Of a DNA stretch of 35,963 nucleotides, positions 16,214 through 23,895 are shown piece by piece. The position numbers and the translations under genes are program-made. Within the stretch, counting starts at the first letter, position 1; every line of letters begins with the position of its first letter. Source of the stretch: Vicinamibacteraceae bacterium. GTDB taxonomy: Bacteria; Acidobacteriota; Vicinamibacteria; Vicinamibacterales; JAFNAJ01. The notes beneath the pieces were generated by a model, which saw only the letters and a program-made list of their open reading frames with translations, made no database searches and had not been told where the DNA came from. The stretch is taken from positions 4,480-40,442 of the forward strand of contig JAHDVQ010000017.1 of the NCBI GenBank assembly GCA_023384595.1. The letters run 5' to 3'.

Positions 16214-16867
16214 ATGATTCGTGCAGTCAAACCCGTAGTGATGACGGCCTGCCTGCTGCTGGCGGCAAGCGCCATGGGCGCGCCCATCCAGGGGGTCTCG
16301 GTCGCGTCGGTGAGCTCCGAGTTCACGGCATTCGGATGGGATCTTGGCGCGGTCCACACGGTGGACGGCAGCGGATTGAGCGGCGGTACGCACGCGCAAC
16401 TGGTCTATCCCGGCGGCACCTCATGGCAGACGATCTCGCAGACCGGCACCGGCGAGATCGTCTTCGACCTTGGCACCACCTACGACCTCGGCACCGTCCA
16501 TGTGTGGAACCTGAACTTCTATGCGCCCTACAACGGCCGGGGCGCCAGGGACGTCAGGATCTCGACCTCGCTCGACCTCCTGGACTGGAATCTGGAGGGG
16601 ACCGTGCAGTTCGCGATGGCCACAGGACTCGATGGCGATCCGGGGTTCGACCTGGACGCGACGGCCTGGTCGCTTGCGCGCTACGTCCGCTTCGAGATCC
16701 TCAGCAACTTCGGTTCCGACGACAACGCCGGCCACGTGGGCCTGTCCGAGGTGCAGTTCTTCAGGGCCGACACCGGAGACGACCCGTCGGTGCCCGAACC
16801 CTGGACCGTATCGCTCCTCGGGATGGGTCTCCTCGGGCTCTGCCGGCTGCGACGACGCGGGCGCTGA
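16214..16867 (+). CDS. PEP-CTERM sorted exported protein with discoidin-like domain
   Basis: A 217-aa protein. A signal peptide is clear at the N-terminus (basic MIRAVK, then 'VVMTACLLLAASAMGA'). The middle resembles a discoidin/F5-8-type-C carbohydrate-binding fold: 'TSWQTISQTGTGEIVFDLGTTYDLGTVHVWNLNFY', 'RDVRISTSLD' and 'ARYVRFEILSNFG...HVGLSEVQFF'. The end 'VPEPWTVSLLGMGLLGLCRLRRRGR' is a PEP-CTERM tripartite signal (PEP motif, membrane helix, basic tail), recognised by exosortase and linked to exopolysaccharide-producing bacteria. I start at ATG 16214 because GGGAGG lies 5 bases before it; the track's earlier GTG adds seven residues ahead of the signal peptide. Its gene ends 13 bases from the convergent HTH gene. 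The ligand is unknown. Confidence 0.88.
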   Translation: MIRAVKPVVMTACLLLAASAMGAPIQGVSVASVSSEFTAFGWDLGAVHTVDGSGLSGGTHAQLVYPGGTSWQTISQTGTGEIVFDLGTTYDLGTVHVWNLNFYAPYNGRGARDVRISTSLDLLDWNLEGTVQFAMATGLDGDPGFDLDATAWSLARYVRFEILSNFGSDDNAGHVGLSEVQFFRADTGDDPSVPEPWTVSLLGMGLLGLCRLRRRGR

Positions 16868-16880
16868 GCTGGTTGGCCCC

Positions 16881-18245
16881 TCACTCGCAGCCCTGCCAGT
16901 ACGCGTCCCAGCGGGCCTCGTTCCCGTCTGGTGACCACGCGAGCGGGACGGTCCGCCCGAGGCAATCGAGCTGCGAGGGATGGAACCGGCGCGAGACGAG
17001 ACCCTCGCGTTCGAGCCGGCCGTGGACGGCCGCGTAGTTGTCGGAGACGCGCACGTCGACGAGGTCGAGCGAGAGGTCGAAGGTGTGGAACACCGCGACC
17101 TCTGCGCAGTTGGTGCGCACCTGGACCTTGCGCTCCGCGACGAGCAACTCGGCGACAATCGGCACCAGGCCGAGCGCGCCGCAGACGTCGGGTCTGGGCA
17201 GCAGGACGGCGCGTCTCTCCCGGCCGCCTGTGAAGTCCGACATGCCGTCACCTGGTGCGCGGCGCGCGCCGGGCGGCAGGTCGAGCACCGTCAGCACGCC
17301 GCGACCGAGTCCGAGGCCGGGGTTGCTGACGCCCGCCAGCAGCAGGTCTCCAGCGCCATCTCCGTCGAGATCGTGCTGAAGGGCACCGTACACCGCGCCC
17401 GGGTGCCAGTACTCCTCCACCAGCCGGCCCGTTCCGGGTTCGAGCAGCGCGACCTGCGAGGGGAACCAGTGACTGTGCCAGGCCACGGCGAGGACCAGCC
17501 GACGGCCTCGCACGTGGAGCGGTCGCACGATCCTCCCCGAGAAGTTCGCGCTGAACTCACGGTGCCGCCACGTGAACGCGCGGCCGTACGTGAAGCGCCA
17601 CCGTTCACGACCATCGGCCTCGAAACAGACCAGTGAGCCGGTCGCCGCTCCGCCCCTGTCGGCGGGGACGTTCACCAGCACCTCGACGCTGCCGTCGCCG
17701 TCGGCGTCGAACACCGCCGCATTGTCGAGCCGCACGCCGGGCAGTTCCCACTGGGGCACGTAGGCCAGGCCCGGCAACACGCGCTCCCAGAGCGCCTGGC
17801 CCGAGACGTTTCGAACGACCACCCGCTCGCCGTCAACCAGGGCCGCATGCGGCAACGCCGCGGGTTCCCCGAGGGCGATGAAGTAGGTCGCGGCGGCCAC
17901 GACGACGGCCGTCGAGAGCAGGACCGCGGCCCACACGCGCCCTTTGCGGGCTCCCGGAAGTGGAACGTCAGGCTCCAGTGGCGTGGGTGAGGCGCCGGCC
18001 CGCCTGCGCTCTCCCGCCGACGCGCCGCCATTTCGCAGCCAGCGCTCGAGTTCCGCGGCGTCGGCGACAGGATGGGACTTCAGGTCGACAGGCAGTTGGC
18101 GGATGGGGATGTCGGTGCGCTTGTGCCAGCGCTGGACCGTGCGGACGTCCACTTCGAGGAACGCGGCAATGGCCTTCCACCCGCGCAGCACGCCGCGATC
18201 GAGTTGCGGAGGGGGTGCTGGCGGCTTCGGAGTCCCCTCGGACAC
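16881..18245 (-). CDS. Membrane-anchored HTH protein with FG-GAP-like extracytoplasmic region
   Basis: A 454-aa protein from GTG 18245; the track start at ATG 18314 gives 477 aa. Residues below use track numbering. An N-terminal MerR/excisionase-like HTH (about 41-95) reads 'LRGWKAIAAFLEVDVRTVQRWHKRTDIP' plus 'ADAAELERWLRN'. A basic linker leads to one membrane helix (about 127-147, 'VWAAVLLSTAVVVAAATYFIA'). The outer part has at least two FG-GAP/VCBS-like calcium-binding repeats, 'VFDADGDGSVEVLVN' and 'HDLDGDGAGDLLLAG'. This layout suggests a one-component transmembrane regulator, as in CadC, with a different sensor; that is inference. I prefer GTG 18245 because an extended -10 element lies just before it. 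It is divergent from mraZ. Confidence 0.85.
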   Translation of the reverse strand: MSEGTPKPPAPPPQLDRGVLRGWKAIAAFLEVDVRTVQRWHKRTDIPIRQLPVDLKSHPVADAAELERWLRNGGASAGERRRAGASPTPLEPDVPLPGARKGRVWAAVLLSTAVVVAAATYFIALGEPAALPHAALVDGERVVVRNVSGQALWERVLPGLAYVPQWELPGVRLDNAAVFDADGDGSVEVLVNVPADRGGAATGSLVCFEADGRERWRFTYGRAFTWRHREFSANFSGRIVRPLHVRGRRLVLAVAWHSHWFPSQVALLEPGTGRLVEEYWHPGAVYGALQHDLDGDGAGDLLLAGVSNPGLGLGRGVLTVLDLPPGARRAPGDGMSDFTGGRERRAVLLPRPDVCGALGLVPIVAELLVAERKVQVRTNCAEVAVFHTFDLSLDLVDVRVSDNYAAVHGRLEREGLVSRRFHPSQLDCLGRTVPLAWSPDGNEARWDAYWQGCE

Positions 18246-18252
18246 GCTCCCC

Positions 18253-18261
18253 TGTATACCA
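18253..18261 (-). promoter_or_regulatory. Extended -10 promoter of the HTH/FG-GAP gene (TGGTATACA)
   Basis: On the minus strand TGG-TATACA is a good extended -10 element. The seven bases GGGGAGC separate it from GTG 18245, so the transcript would begin at or just before that codon and could be leaderless. If the real start were ATG 18314, this element would lie inside the gene. No -35 box is visible. Confidence 0.45.
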
Positions 18262-18325
18262 CAGTGCCGTTGAGCTGGCGCTTCGTGGAGCGATGCAGTC
18301 CGACTCTCAGGCATTTCCCCTAACG

Positions 18326-18387
18326 TCTCGGCCAGCGAAGATAATGCGTAAGTTCAATAAACGTAACAAGTTCGCAGCACTAATGTG
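18326..18387. other. AT-rich upstream island between the HTH gene and mraZ
   Basis: This stretch is much poorer in GC than the rest of the window. It contains CGTAA twice (18347 and 18362) and AAGTTC twice (18350 and 18368, 18 bases apart). It lies directly upstream of the mraZ -35 box, where an UP element or an activator site would be expected. Confidence 0.4.
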
Positions 18388-18416
18388 TTGACAGGGTTCG
18401 TGCCGAAACCTACTAT
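18388..18416 (+). promoter_or_regulatory. Promoter of the dcw cluster (TTGACA-N17-TACTAT)
   Basis: A perfect -35 hexamer TTGACA (18388-18393), a 17-base spacer and TACTAT (18411-18416, four of six) form the strongest sigma-70-type promoter in the window. The expected transcription start is near 18423, 30 bases before the mraZ GTG at 18453. Confidence 0.8.
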
Positions 18417-18419
18417 CGG

Positions 18420-18446
18420 GTGGTCCAAAGTGGACCGAAGTGGAGC
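18420..18446 (+). promoter_or_regulatory. Probable MraZ operator: three GTGG repeats at 10-base spacing
   Basis: GTGGTC, GTGGAC and GTGGAG start at 18420, 18430 and 18440, exactly one helical turn apart. They begin just downstream of the -10 box and cover the expected transcription start. E. coli MraZ binds three TGGGN repeats separated by 5 bases (period 10) at the same kind of position and represses its own operon. The geometry match is seen directly; binding is inferred. Confidence 0.75.
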
Positions 18447-18452
18447 GACCGC

Positions 18453-18899
18453 GTGCTGCTGGGGAGTCACCAAGCACGAATCGATGACAAGGGCCGGCTC
18501 AAGCTGCCGAGCCAGTTCCGGAACCTCATCGAGGGCCAGTACGGGCGGGATCTGTTCGTCACGAGCACCCACCCCCAGGGCGAGTACATCCGGCTGTACC
18601 CGATGAAGGTCTGGAACGAGCTGGGCGCGAAGCTCACGGCCATGCCATCGACCGAGCGCGCCAGGCTGCGGTTCCTCCAGACGGTGGGCTATTTCGGACA
18701 GGTGGCCGAGCTCGACAACCAGGGACGCGTGCTCGTGCATCCCCGGCTGCGGGCATCGGCGGCGATGGAGGGCGAAGTCGAGGTGCTTGGACAGATCACG
18801 TACCTCGACGTGTGGAACGCGGCGCGGTTCGAGGCGCACCGGCAGAGCGACCCGCTCACCGACGTCGACCTCGACGTGCTGGCACGGTACGGCATCTAG
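18453..18899 (+). CDS. mraZ: Transcriptional regulator MraZ
   Basis: A 148-aa protein from GTG 18453. It has two copies of the AbrB-like MraZ fold, with the typical cores 'ARIDDKGRLKLPSQFRN' (first half) and 'AELDNQGRVLVHPRLRASA' (second half). MraZ binds repeats at the dcw promoter and controls its own operon. The track starts at GTG 18420, but that codon lies within the operator and before the predicted transcription start. GGAG at 18442-18445 is 7 bases before GTG 18453, and the protein then begins where MraZ proteins usually do. Twelve bases separate it from rsmH. Confidence 0.95.
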   Translation: MLLGSHQARIDDKGRLKLPSQFRNLIEGQYGRDLFVTSTHPQGEYIRLYPMKVWNELGAKLTAMPSTERARLRFLQTVGYFGQVAELDNQGRVLVHPRLRASAAMEGEVEVLGQITYLDVWNAARFEAHRQSDPLTDVDLDVLARYGI

Positions 18900-18911
18900 C
18901 GGGGGCGAGGC

Positions 18912-19793
18912 GTGCACGAGCCGGTCCTGGTTGCGGAGGTCGTCGAGGCCCTGCGGCCCCAGCGCGGTGGCACGTTCGTCGACTGCACGGTGGGGCTCGG
19001 CGGACACGCGCGGGCGCTGCTCGACGCAGGCGCCACGACGCTCGTCGGGCTCGACCGCGATGCCGAGGCGCTGGCGCTGGCGGGCGCGGTGCTCGCGCCG
19101 TTCGGCCCGCGGGTGACGCTGGTCCACGCCGACTATCGCGACCTCGAGGCGGAGCTCGATCGCCTCGGCGTCGGCGAGGTCGACGGCATCGTCGCCGACC
19201 TCGGCGTCTCGTCGATGCAGCTCGACGCCGAGGGCCGGGGCTTCAGCTTCCGCCGCGACGAGCCGCTCGACATGCGCATGGATCGCAGTCGTGGCGTGAC
19301 GGCGGCGGAGTGGATTGCGGCGACAGACGAACGTGCGATGGCCGACGCCATCTTCGCCTACGGCGAGGAGCGGTTTGCGCGGCGCATCGCGCGGCGCATC
19401 GCGCGGGCGCGCGACGAGGCGCCGATTGCGACGACGGGGCAGCTGGCGGCGGTGGTGCGGCAGGCGGTGCCCACGCGCGGCTACCAGCGCATCGACCCGG
19501 CGACGCGCACGTTCCAGGCGATCCGGATCGCGGTCAACCGCGAGCTCGATCGCCTCGACGCGTTTCTCGAGGCGGCGGCGGGACGGCTGGCCGTGGGCGC
19601 ACGGCTCGCGATCATCTCGTTCCACTCGCTCGAGGATCGCGTCGTGAAGCACACCTTCCGCGCGATGGTCGCGGCGGGCCGGCTGGCGCTGGGGCTCGTC
19701 ACGAGGCGGCCCGTCGTGCCGGGCGACGAGGAAGTCGGGCGCAACCCGAGGGCGCGCAGCGCGAAGCTGCGGGTGATGGAGAGGCTGGCATGA
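18912..19793 (+). CDS. rsmH: 16S rRNA (cytosine-1402-N4)-methyltransferase RsmH
   Basis: A 293-aa protein, formerly MraW. It N4-methylates C1402 of 16S rRNA with S-adenosylmethionine. The N-terminus 'HEPVLVAEVVEAL' and the SAM-binding 'FVDCTVGLGGHARALLDAG' are diagnostic, as are 'GIVADLGVSSMQLD...GFSFR..EPLDMRMD' and 'ISFHSLEDRVVKHTFR'. The end 'RNPRARSAKLRVMERL' is also typical. It begins at GTG 18912 with a purine-rich GGGGGCGAGG just before it, and ends in an ATGA overlap with ftsL. A 12-base tandem duplication encodes the 'RRIARRIARARD' stretch, a small local oddity without frame change. Confidence 0.97.
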   Translation: MHEPVLVAEVVEALRPQRGGTFVDCTVGLGGHARALLDAGATTLVGLDRDAEALALAGAVLAPFGPRVTLVHADYRDLEAELDRLGVGEVDGIVADLGVSSMQLDAEGRGFSFRRDEPLDMRMDRSRGVTAAEWIAATDERAMADAIFAYGEERFARRIARRIARARDEAPIATTGQLAAVVRQAVPTRGYQRIDPATRTFQAIRIAVNRELDRLDAFLEAAAGRLAVGARLAIISFHSLEDRVVKHTFRAMVAAGRLALGLVTRRPVVPGDEEVGRNPRARSAKLRVMERLA

Positions 19794-20182
19794 GCGAACT
19801 CGACTTCGAATACGCGGTTCGCAAGGACGTGCGCAACAACCCCATCGTCCGCGAGGTGGACCGGGACAGGCACCGCACGATCGTGCGCTATACGCTGCTC
19901 GGCTTCGTGCTGCTCGCGACGCTGGTCTGGAGCGCGACCCAGCCCCTCGAGGTGGTGCGCGTGGGCTACGAACTGGAGCGGATGCGCGGCGAGAAGGCCG
20001 AGCTCGAACGCCTCAACCGCCATCTGCGGCTCGAGCAGGCGACGCTCGCGGCGCCGCAGCGCCTGCAGGATCTCGCGGTGCGCGAACTGGGACTGGTCGT
20101 GCCCACCCCGGAGGATCTCGTCGTCATCGAGCGGGTGACGCCGCCCGAGCCCCCATCCTCGTCGCTGATGGCGTCACGGTAG
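19790..20182 (+). CDS. ftsL: Cell division protein FtsL-like
   Basis: A 130-aa bitopic protein. A charged cytoplasmic N-terminus is followed by one membrane helix (about 34-50, 'YTLLGFVLLATLVWSAT') and a periplasmic coiled coil (about 55-90, 'VRVGYELERMRGEKAELERLNRHLRLEQATL'). 'RLQDLAVRELGLVVPTPEDLVVI' then fits the FtsL/FtsB pattern. FtsL joins FtsB and FtsQ and helps switch on FtsW-FtsI. It is too diverged to identify by sequence alone, but its place between rsmH and ftsI, its size and its topology are decisive. The track shows only a much longer ORF from 18812; ATG 19790 overlaps the rsmH stop. Confidence 0.9.
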   Translation: MSELDFEYAVRKDVRNNPIVREVDRDRHRTIVRYTLLGFVLLATLVWSATQPLEVVRVGYELERMRGEKAELERLNRHLRLEQATLAAPQRLQDLAVRELGLVVPTPEDLVVIERVTPPEPPSSSLMASR

Positions 20183-20191
20183 GAGCGCGGC

Positions 20192-22348
20192 ATGGACTCT
20201 CCACTCGCGCCCGGCGGCCCCGAGCCGTTCGCCGCGTCGCTCAACAATCCCGGCCTCGTGCGCGATGCCCAGCAGCGTGCGGCCGCCCCCGCGCCGCTCG
20301 ACTGGCGTCGGCTCGTGCGACGGCGGGCGCTCGTGCTCGGCGTGCTGCTGCTCCTGTGGGGCGCCGGCATCCAGGCGCGCCTCGTCTACCTGCAGGTGGT
20401 CGATCACGATCAGTACGTCCAGCTGGCCGAGCGGCAGCACACGAGGACGATCAAGATCGCCGGCAAGCGCGGCGCGCTCCTCGACCGGCACGGCCGCCTG
20501 CTCGCCTACAGCGTGGACGGCGACGCGGTTTTCGCCGAGCCGCCGCGCATCACCGACCGCGACGCCGTGGCGCGGCGGGTGTGCGAGGCCATCGAAGGCT
20601 GCGGTCCCGAGGAGCGCGGCGAGATCCGCGCACGGCTCGGACAGCGCCGGGCCTTCGTCTACCTGGCGCGGCGCATCTCGCCGGTCGACGCCGAGCGCGT
20701 GCGCGCCCTCGACATCCGCGGGATCGGCATCCGCCGCGAGGACCGTCGCTACTACCCGAACCGCGAGCTCGCGGCGCACCTGCTCGGGTTCGTGGGCATC
20801 GACAACGAGGGGCAGGCGGGCATCGAGCTGGCCTTCGACGAGCGCATTGCCGGGCGGCCGGGGATGGTCCTGCTGCAGACCGACGCCAGGCAGAACGCGT
20901 TCGAGCGCGTGCAGCGGCCGCCCACCGAGGGCGCGTCGCTCGAGCTCACCATCGACCAGTACCTGCAGTTCGTCGCCGAGCGCGAGCTGGCCGCCGGCGT
21001 CAAGGAGTTCGGGGCGAAGGCCGGCACCATCGTCATCATGGACCCGCGCGACGGCGACATCCTCGCGCTGGCGAACTACCCCACCTTCAACCCCAACGCG
21101 ATCAGGCGGGGCACCGAGCAGATCCGCCGGAACCGCGCGGTCGAGGACGTGTACGAGCCGGGATCGACCTTCAAGATCGTCACGGCGGCGGCGGCCCTCG
21201 AGGAACGGCTCGTGCGCCCCACCGACGTCTTCGACGTGAGCAGCGGCAGCATCCGCTTCGGCGCGCGCGTCATCTCGGACGTCCACCGCTACGGCGCGCT
21301 CTCGTTCCACGATCTCATCGTCAAGTCGAGCAACGTCGGCGCCATCAAGGTAGGGCAGCGCATCGGGCCGCACCGCCTGGTCGACTACGTGACGCGCTTC
21401 GGCTTCGGCGCGCGCGCGCTCGGCGACCTGCGCCACGAGACGCGCGGCATCGTGTGGCGCCCCGAGAAACTCAACGACAGCGCGCTCGCGTCGGTCTCGA
21501 TGGGCTACCAGGTCGCCGTCACGCCGGTGCAGATGGCGGCGGCGGCGAGCGCGGTCGCCAACGGCGGCGAGCTGGTCCGCCCCCGCGTGGTGCGCGCCGT
21601 CATCGAGGACGGCGTGCGTGTCGAGACGCCGCGCCGCCTCGAGCGGCGGGTCATCAGCCCGGCGACCGCCGCCACGCTGACCACCATCATGGAGGACGTC
21701 GTCGAGATCGGGACGGCGAAGGCCGCGCGCATCGACGGCTACACCATCGCCGGCAAGACCGGCACGGCGGCGAAGATCGAGAACGGCCGCTACTCGAAGG
21801 CGAACTACAACGCGTCGTTCGTCGGGTTCCTGCCATCGCGCGAGCCCGCCGTCACCGTGCTCGTCGTCATCGACTCGCCGCGCGGGCGCGGCTACTACGG
21901 CGGCGCGGTCGCCGCCCCGGTCTTCAGACGCGTCGCGGAAGCGACGCTCCAGTACCTCGGCATCCCGCCGGCCGACGACGAGCGCGCGCGCGTGCTGCTG
22001 GCGCGCCGCGTGGCGGCCGAGGGGCCGATCGTGAGCCCGGCGTCCATGCGCGAGCCGCTGACCGCCAGCCTCGACGCCACGCCCGACCTCGATGCCGGCG
22101 ACGGCATGCCGGACGTGCGCGGCTGGTCGGCCCGCGACGCCGTGCGCGCGCTCGCGCGGCTCGGCGTGACGGCGCGTGCGCGCGGCGACGGTGTGGTCGC
22201 CGCGCAGTCGCTGGCGCCAGGCGCTCCGCTGGATCCCGGGGCGACCTGCGTGCTCACGCTCGTGCGCCGCCCGGCGGCCGCCGTCGCGGCGGCCGCGGCC
22301 GTCCCACTCGCCGGATCTGCTCCGCCCCAGGTGCGGCCCGACCCATGA
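20192..22348 (+). CDS. ftsI: Septal peptidoglycan transpeptidase FtsI (PBP3/class B PBP) with PASTA domain
   Basis: A 718-aa class B penicillin-binding protein that crosslinks septal peptidoglycan in the periplasm as partner of FtsW. One N-terminal membrane helix (about 46-63) precedes the dimerisation domain ('GKRGALLDRHGRLLAYS'). Catalytic motifs are S325-TFK ('YEPGSTFK'), S379-S-N and K522-TGT. A single PASTA domain follows (about 638-695, 'MPDVRGWSARDAVRALARLGVTA...GATCVLTLV') and an Ala/Pro-rich tail. E. coli FtsI is 588 aa without PASTA; the extra domain is shared with Gram-positive PBPs and SpoVD and may bind peptidoglycan or muropeptides. It ends in an ATGA overlap with murE. Confidence 0.96.
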   Translation: MDSPLAPGGPEPFAASLNNPGLVRDAQQRAAAPAPLDWRRLVRRRALVLGVLLLLWGAGIQARLVYLQVVDHDQYVQLAERQHTRTIKIAGKRGALLDRHGRLLAYSVDGDAVFAEPPRITDRDAVARRVCEAIEGCGPEERGEIRARLGQRRAFVYLARRISPVDAERVRALDIRGIGIRREDRRYYPNRELAAHLLGFVGIDNEGQAGIELAFDERIAGRPGMVLLQTDARQNAFERVQRPPTEGASLELTIDQYLQFVAERELAAGVKEFGAKAGTIVIMDPRDGDILALANYPTFNPNAIRRGTEQIRRNRAVEDVYEPGSTFKIVTAAAALEERLVRPTDVFDVSSGSIRFGARVISDVHRYGALSFHDLIVKSSNVGAIKVGQRIGPHRLVDYVTRFGFGARALGDLRHETRGIVWRPEKLNDSALASVSMGYQVAVTPVQMAAAASAVANGGELVRPRVVRAVIEDGVRVETPRRLERRVISPATAATLTTIMEDVVEIGTAKAARIDGYTIAGKTGTAAKIENGRYSKANYNASFVGFLPSREPAVTVLVVIDSPRGRGYYGGAVAAPVFRRVAEATLQYLGIPPADDERARVLLARRVAAEGPIVSPASMREPLTASLDATPDLDAGDGMPDVRGWSARDAVRALARLGVTARARGDGVVAAQSLAPGAPLDPGATCVLTLVRRPAAAVAAAAAVPLAGSAPPQVRPDP

Positions 22349-23895
22349 CGCTCGGCGAGCTCCTCGATCGGGTCGCGGCGCGTGTGCCGCTCGAGCGTCA
22401 GGGCGCGGGTTGGGACGCCGCCGCCGCCGCCCCCGTGCACGCGCTCGTGTACGACTCGCGCCAGGCGGCCGCGGGGTCGGTGTTCTTCGCCCTGCGGGGG
22501 GTGCACGCCGACGGCCGCGCGTTCGCCCCGCAAGCCGTCGCCCAGGGCGCCATGGCCGTGCTCGCCGAGGGCGCGCCGCCGGGTGGCTGGAGCGGGCCCT
22601 GGGTGTCGGCGCCCGACGCGCGCCGGGCGCTCGCCTGGGCCGCCGCGGAGTTCTACCGCCATCCGAGCGAGTCGCTCGCGCTCATCGGCATCACCGGCAC
22701 CAACGGCAAGACCACGACGACCTACCTGGCGCAGTCCATGCTCGACGCGGCCGGCCTGCGTGCGGCGCGCCTCGGCACCATCTCGTACCGCGTGCGCGGC
22801 GTCGATCGCGACGCGGCGCGCACGACGCCCGAAGCGGCCGACCTGCAGCGCCTGCTTCGCGACGCGGTCGACGGCGGCGACCAGACCTGCGCCATGGAGG
22901 TCTCGAGCCACGCGCTCGCGCTGCACCGCGTCGAGGGCCTCCGGTTCGCCGCCGCGGTCTTCACCAACCTGACGCGCGATCACCTCGACTTCCACGGCGG
23001 GATGGAGGAGTACTTCCGCGCCAAGCGGCGGCTCTTCGAGATGCTGCCCGGCGGCGCGCCCGCCATCGTGAACATCGACGATCCCTACGGCCTCCGCCTG
23101 AAGCAGGACTTCCCGCACGCCGTCACGTACGCGCTCGATCGGCGCGCCGACGTGCACCCCGACGCGTTCTCGGCCTCGCTCGACGGCCTCGCCTTCGACG
23201 TGCTGACGCCGCGCGGCCGGGTGCGGGTGAGGTCGCGCCTCGTCGGCCGGCCCAACGCCTACAACGTGGTCGCGGCGATTGCCGTCATGACCACGCTGGA
23301 CGTCCCGATCGCCGCAATGGAGGAGGGCATCTCGCGCCTCTCGCACGTCCCGGGGCGCTTCCAGACGGTGAGCGGCCCGGGCGACGACATCGAGGTCGTC
23401 GTCGACTACGCCCACACCGACGATGCGCTGCGCAACCTGCTCGAGACGACGCGCGCGCTCGTCAAGGGACGCATCATCACGGTGTTCGGCTGCGGCGGCG
23501 ATCGCGATCGCACGAAGCGGCCGCTCATGGGCGCCGTCGCCGCCCGGCTGAGCGACCTCGTCGTCATCACCTCCGACAACCCGAGGTCCGAGACGCCCGA
23601 GGACATCATCGAGGAGATCAAGCGCGGCATCGTGCCCCCCGAACGGCCCGCGACGCGCGCCGGCCAGGTGATCGCGCCCGTGCGCACGGTGCCGTGGCTC
23701 GCGATCGTGGATCGCGAGGCCGCGATCCGGCGCGCCGTCGGGGAGGCGCTCCCCGGCGACATCGTCGTCGTGGCCGGCAAGGGACACGAGCAGTACCAGG
23801 AGATCGGCGGACGCACGCTGCCCTTCGACGACGTGGCCGTCGCGCGCGCGGCGCTGGCCCAACGGCGCGAGCGGCGCGCGGGGGACGGGTCGTGA
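22345..23895 (+). CDS. murE: UDP-MurNAc-L-Ala-D-Glu:meso-diaminopimelate ligase MurE
   Basis: A 516-aa cytoplasmic Mur ligase adding the third residue of the peptidoglycan stem peptide. The ATP-binding loop is 'GITGTNGKTTTT' (about 115-125), followed by 'MEVSSHALALHRVEGL', 'FTNLTRDHLDFHGGMEEYFRAK' and 'VVVDYAHTDDALRNLL'. The specificity motif is D411-NPR ('SDNPRSE'), the form found in enzymes that add meso-diaminopimelate rather than lysine. The late 'VVAGKGHEQYQ' is also typical. Start ATG 22345 overlaps the ftsI stop; the track ORF from 20356 is a fusion with an upstream open frame. It ends in a GTGA overlap with murF. Confidence 0.97.
   Translation: MTLGELLDRVAARVPLERQGAGWDAAAAAPVHALVYDSRQAAAGSVFFALRGVHADGRAFAPQAVAQGAMAVLAEGAPPGGWSGPWVSAPDARRALAWAAAEFYRHPSESLALIGITGTNGKTTTTYLAQSMLDAAGLRAARLGTISYRVRGVDRDAARTTPEAADLQRLLRDAVDGGDQTCAMEVSSHALALHRVEGLRFAAAVFTNLTRDHLDFHGGMEEYFRAKRRLFEMLPGGAPAIVNIDDPYGLRLKQDFPHAVTYALDRRADVHPDAFSASLDGLAFDVLTPRGRVRVRSRLVGRPNAYNVVAAIAVMTTLDVPIAAMEEGISRLSHVPGRFQTVSGPGDDIEVVVDYAHTDDALRNLLETTRALVKGRIITVFGCGGDRDRTKRPLMGAVAARLSDLVVITSDNPRSETPEDIIEEIKRGIVPPERPATRAGQVIAPVRTVPWLAIVDREAAIRRAVGEALPGDIVVVAGKGHEQYQEIGGRTLPFDDVAVARAALAQRRERRAGDGS

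Noticed and set aside
16868-16880. Bidirectional terminator between the PEP-CTERM and HTH genes
   Set aside because: The 13-base gap has no stem-loop or T-run.
18354-19652. 432-aa minus-strand ORF over mraZ and rsmH
   Set aside because: It covers the dcw promoter and two conserved genes and shows only shadow composition.
21895-23862. 655-codon antisense ORF opposite ftsI and murE
   Set aside because: Same low-complexity shadow composition; the plus-strand genes carry full catalytic motifs.
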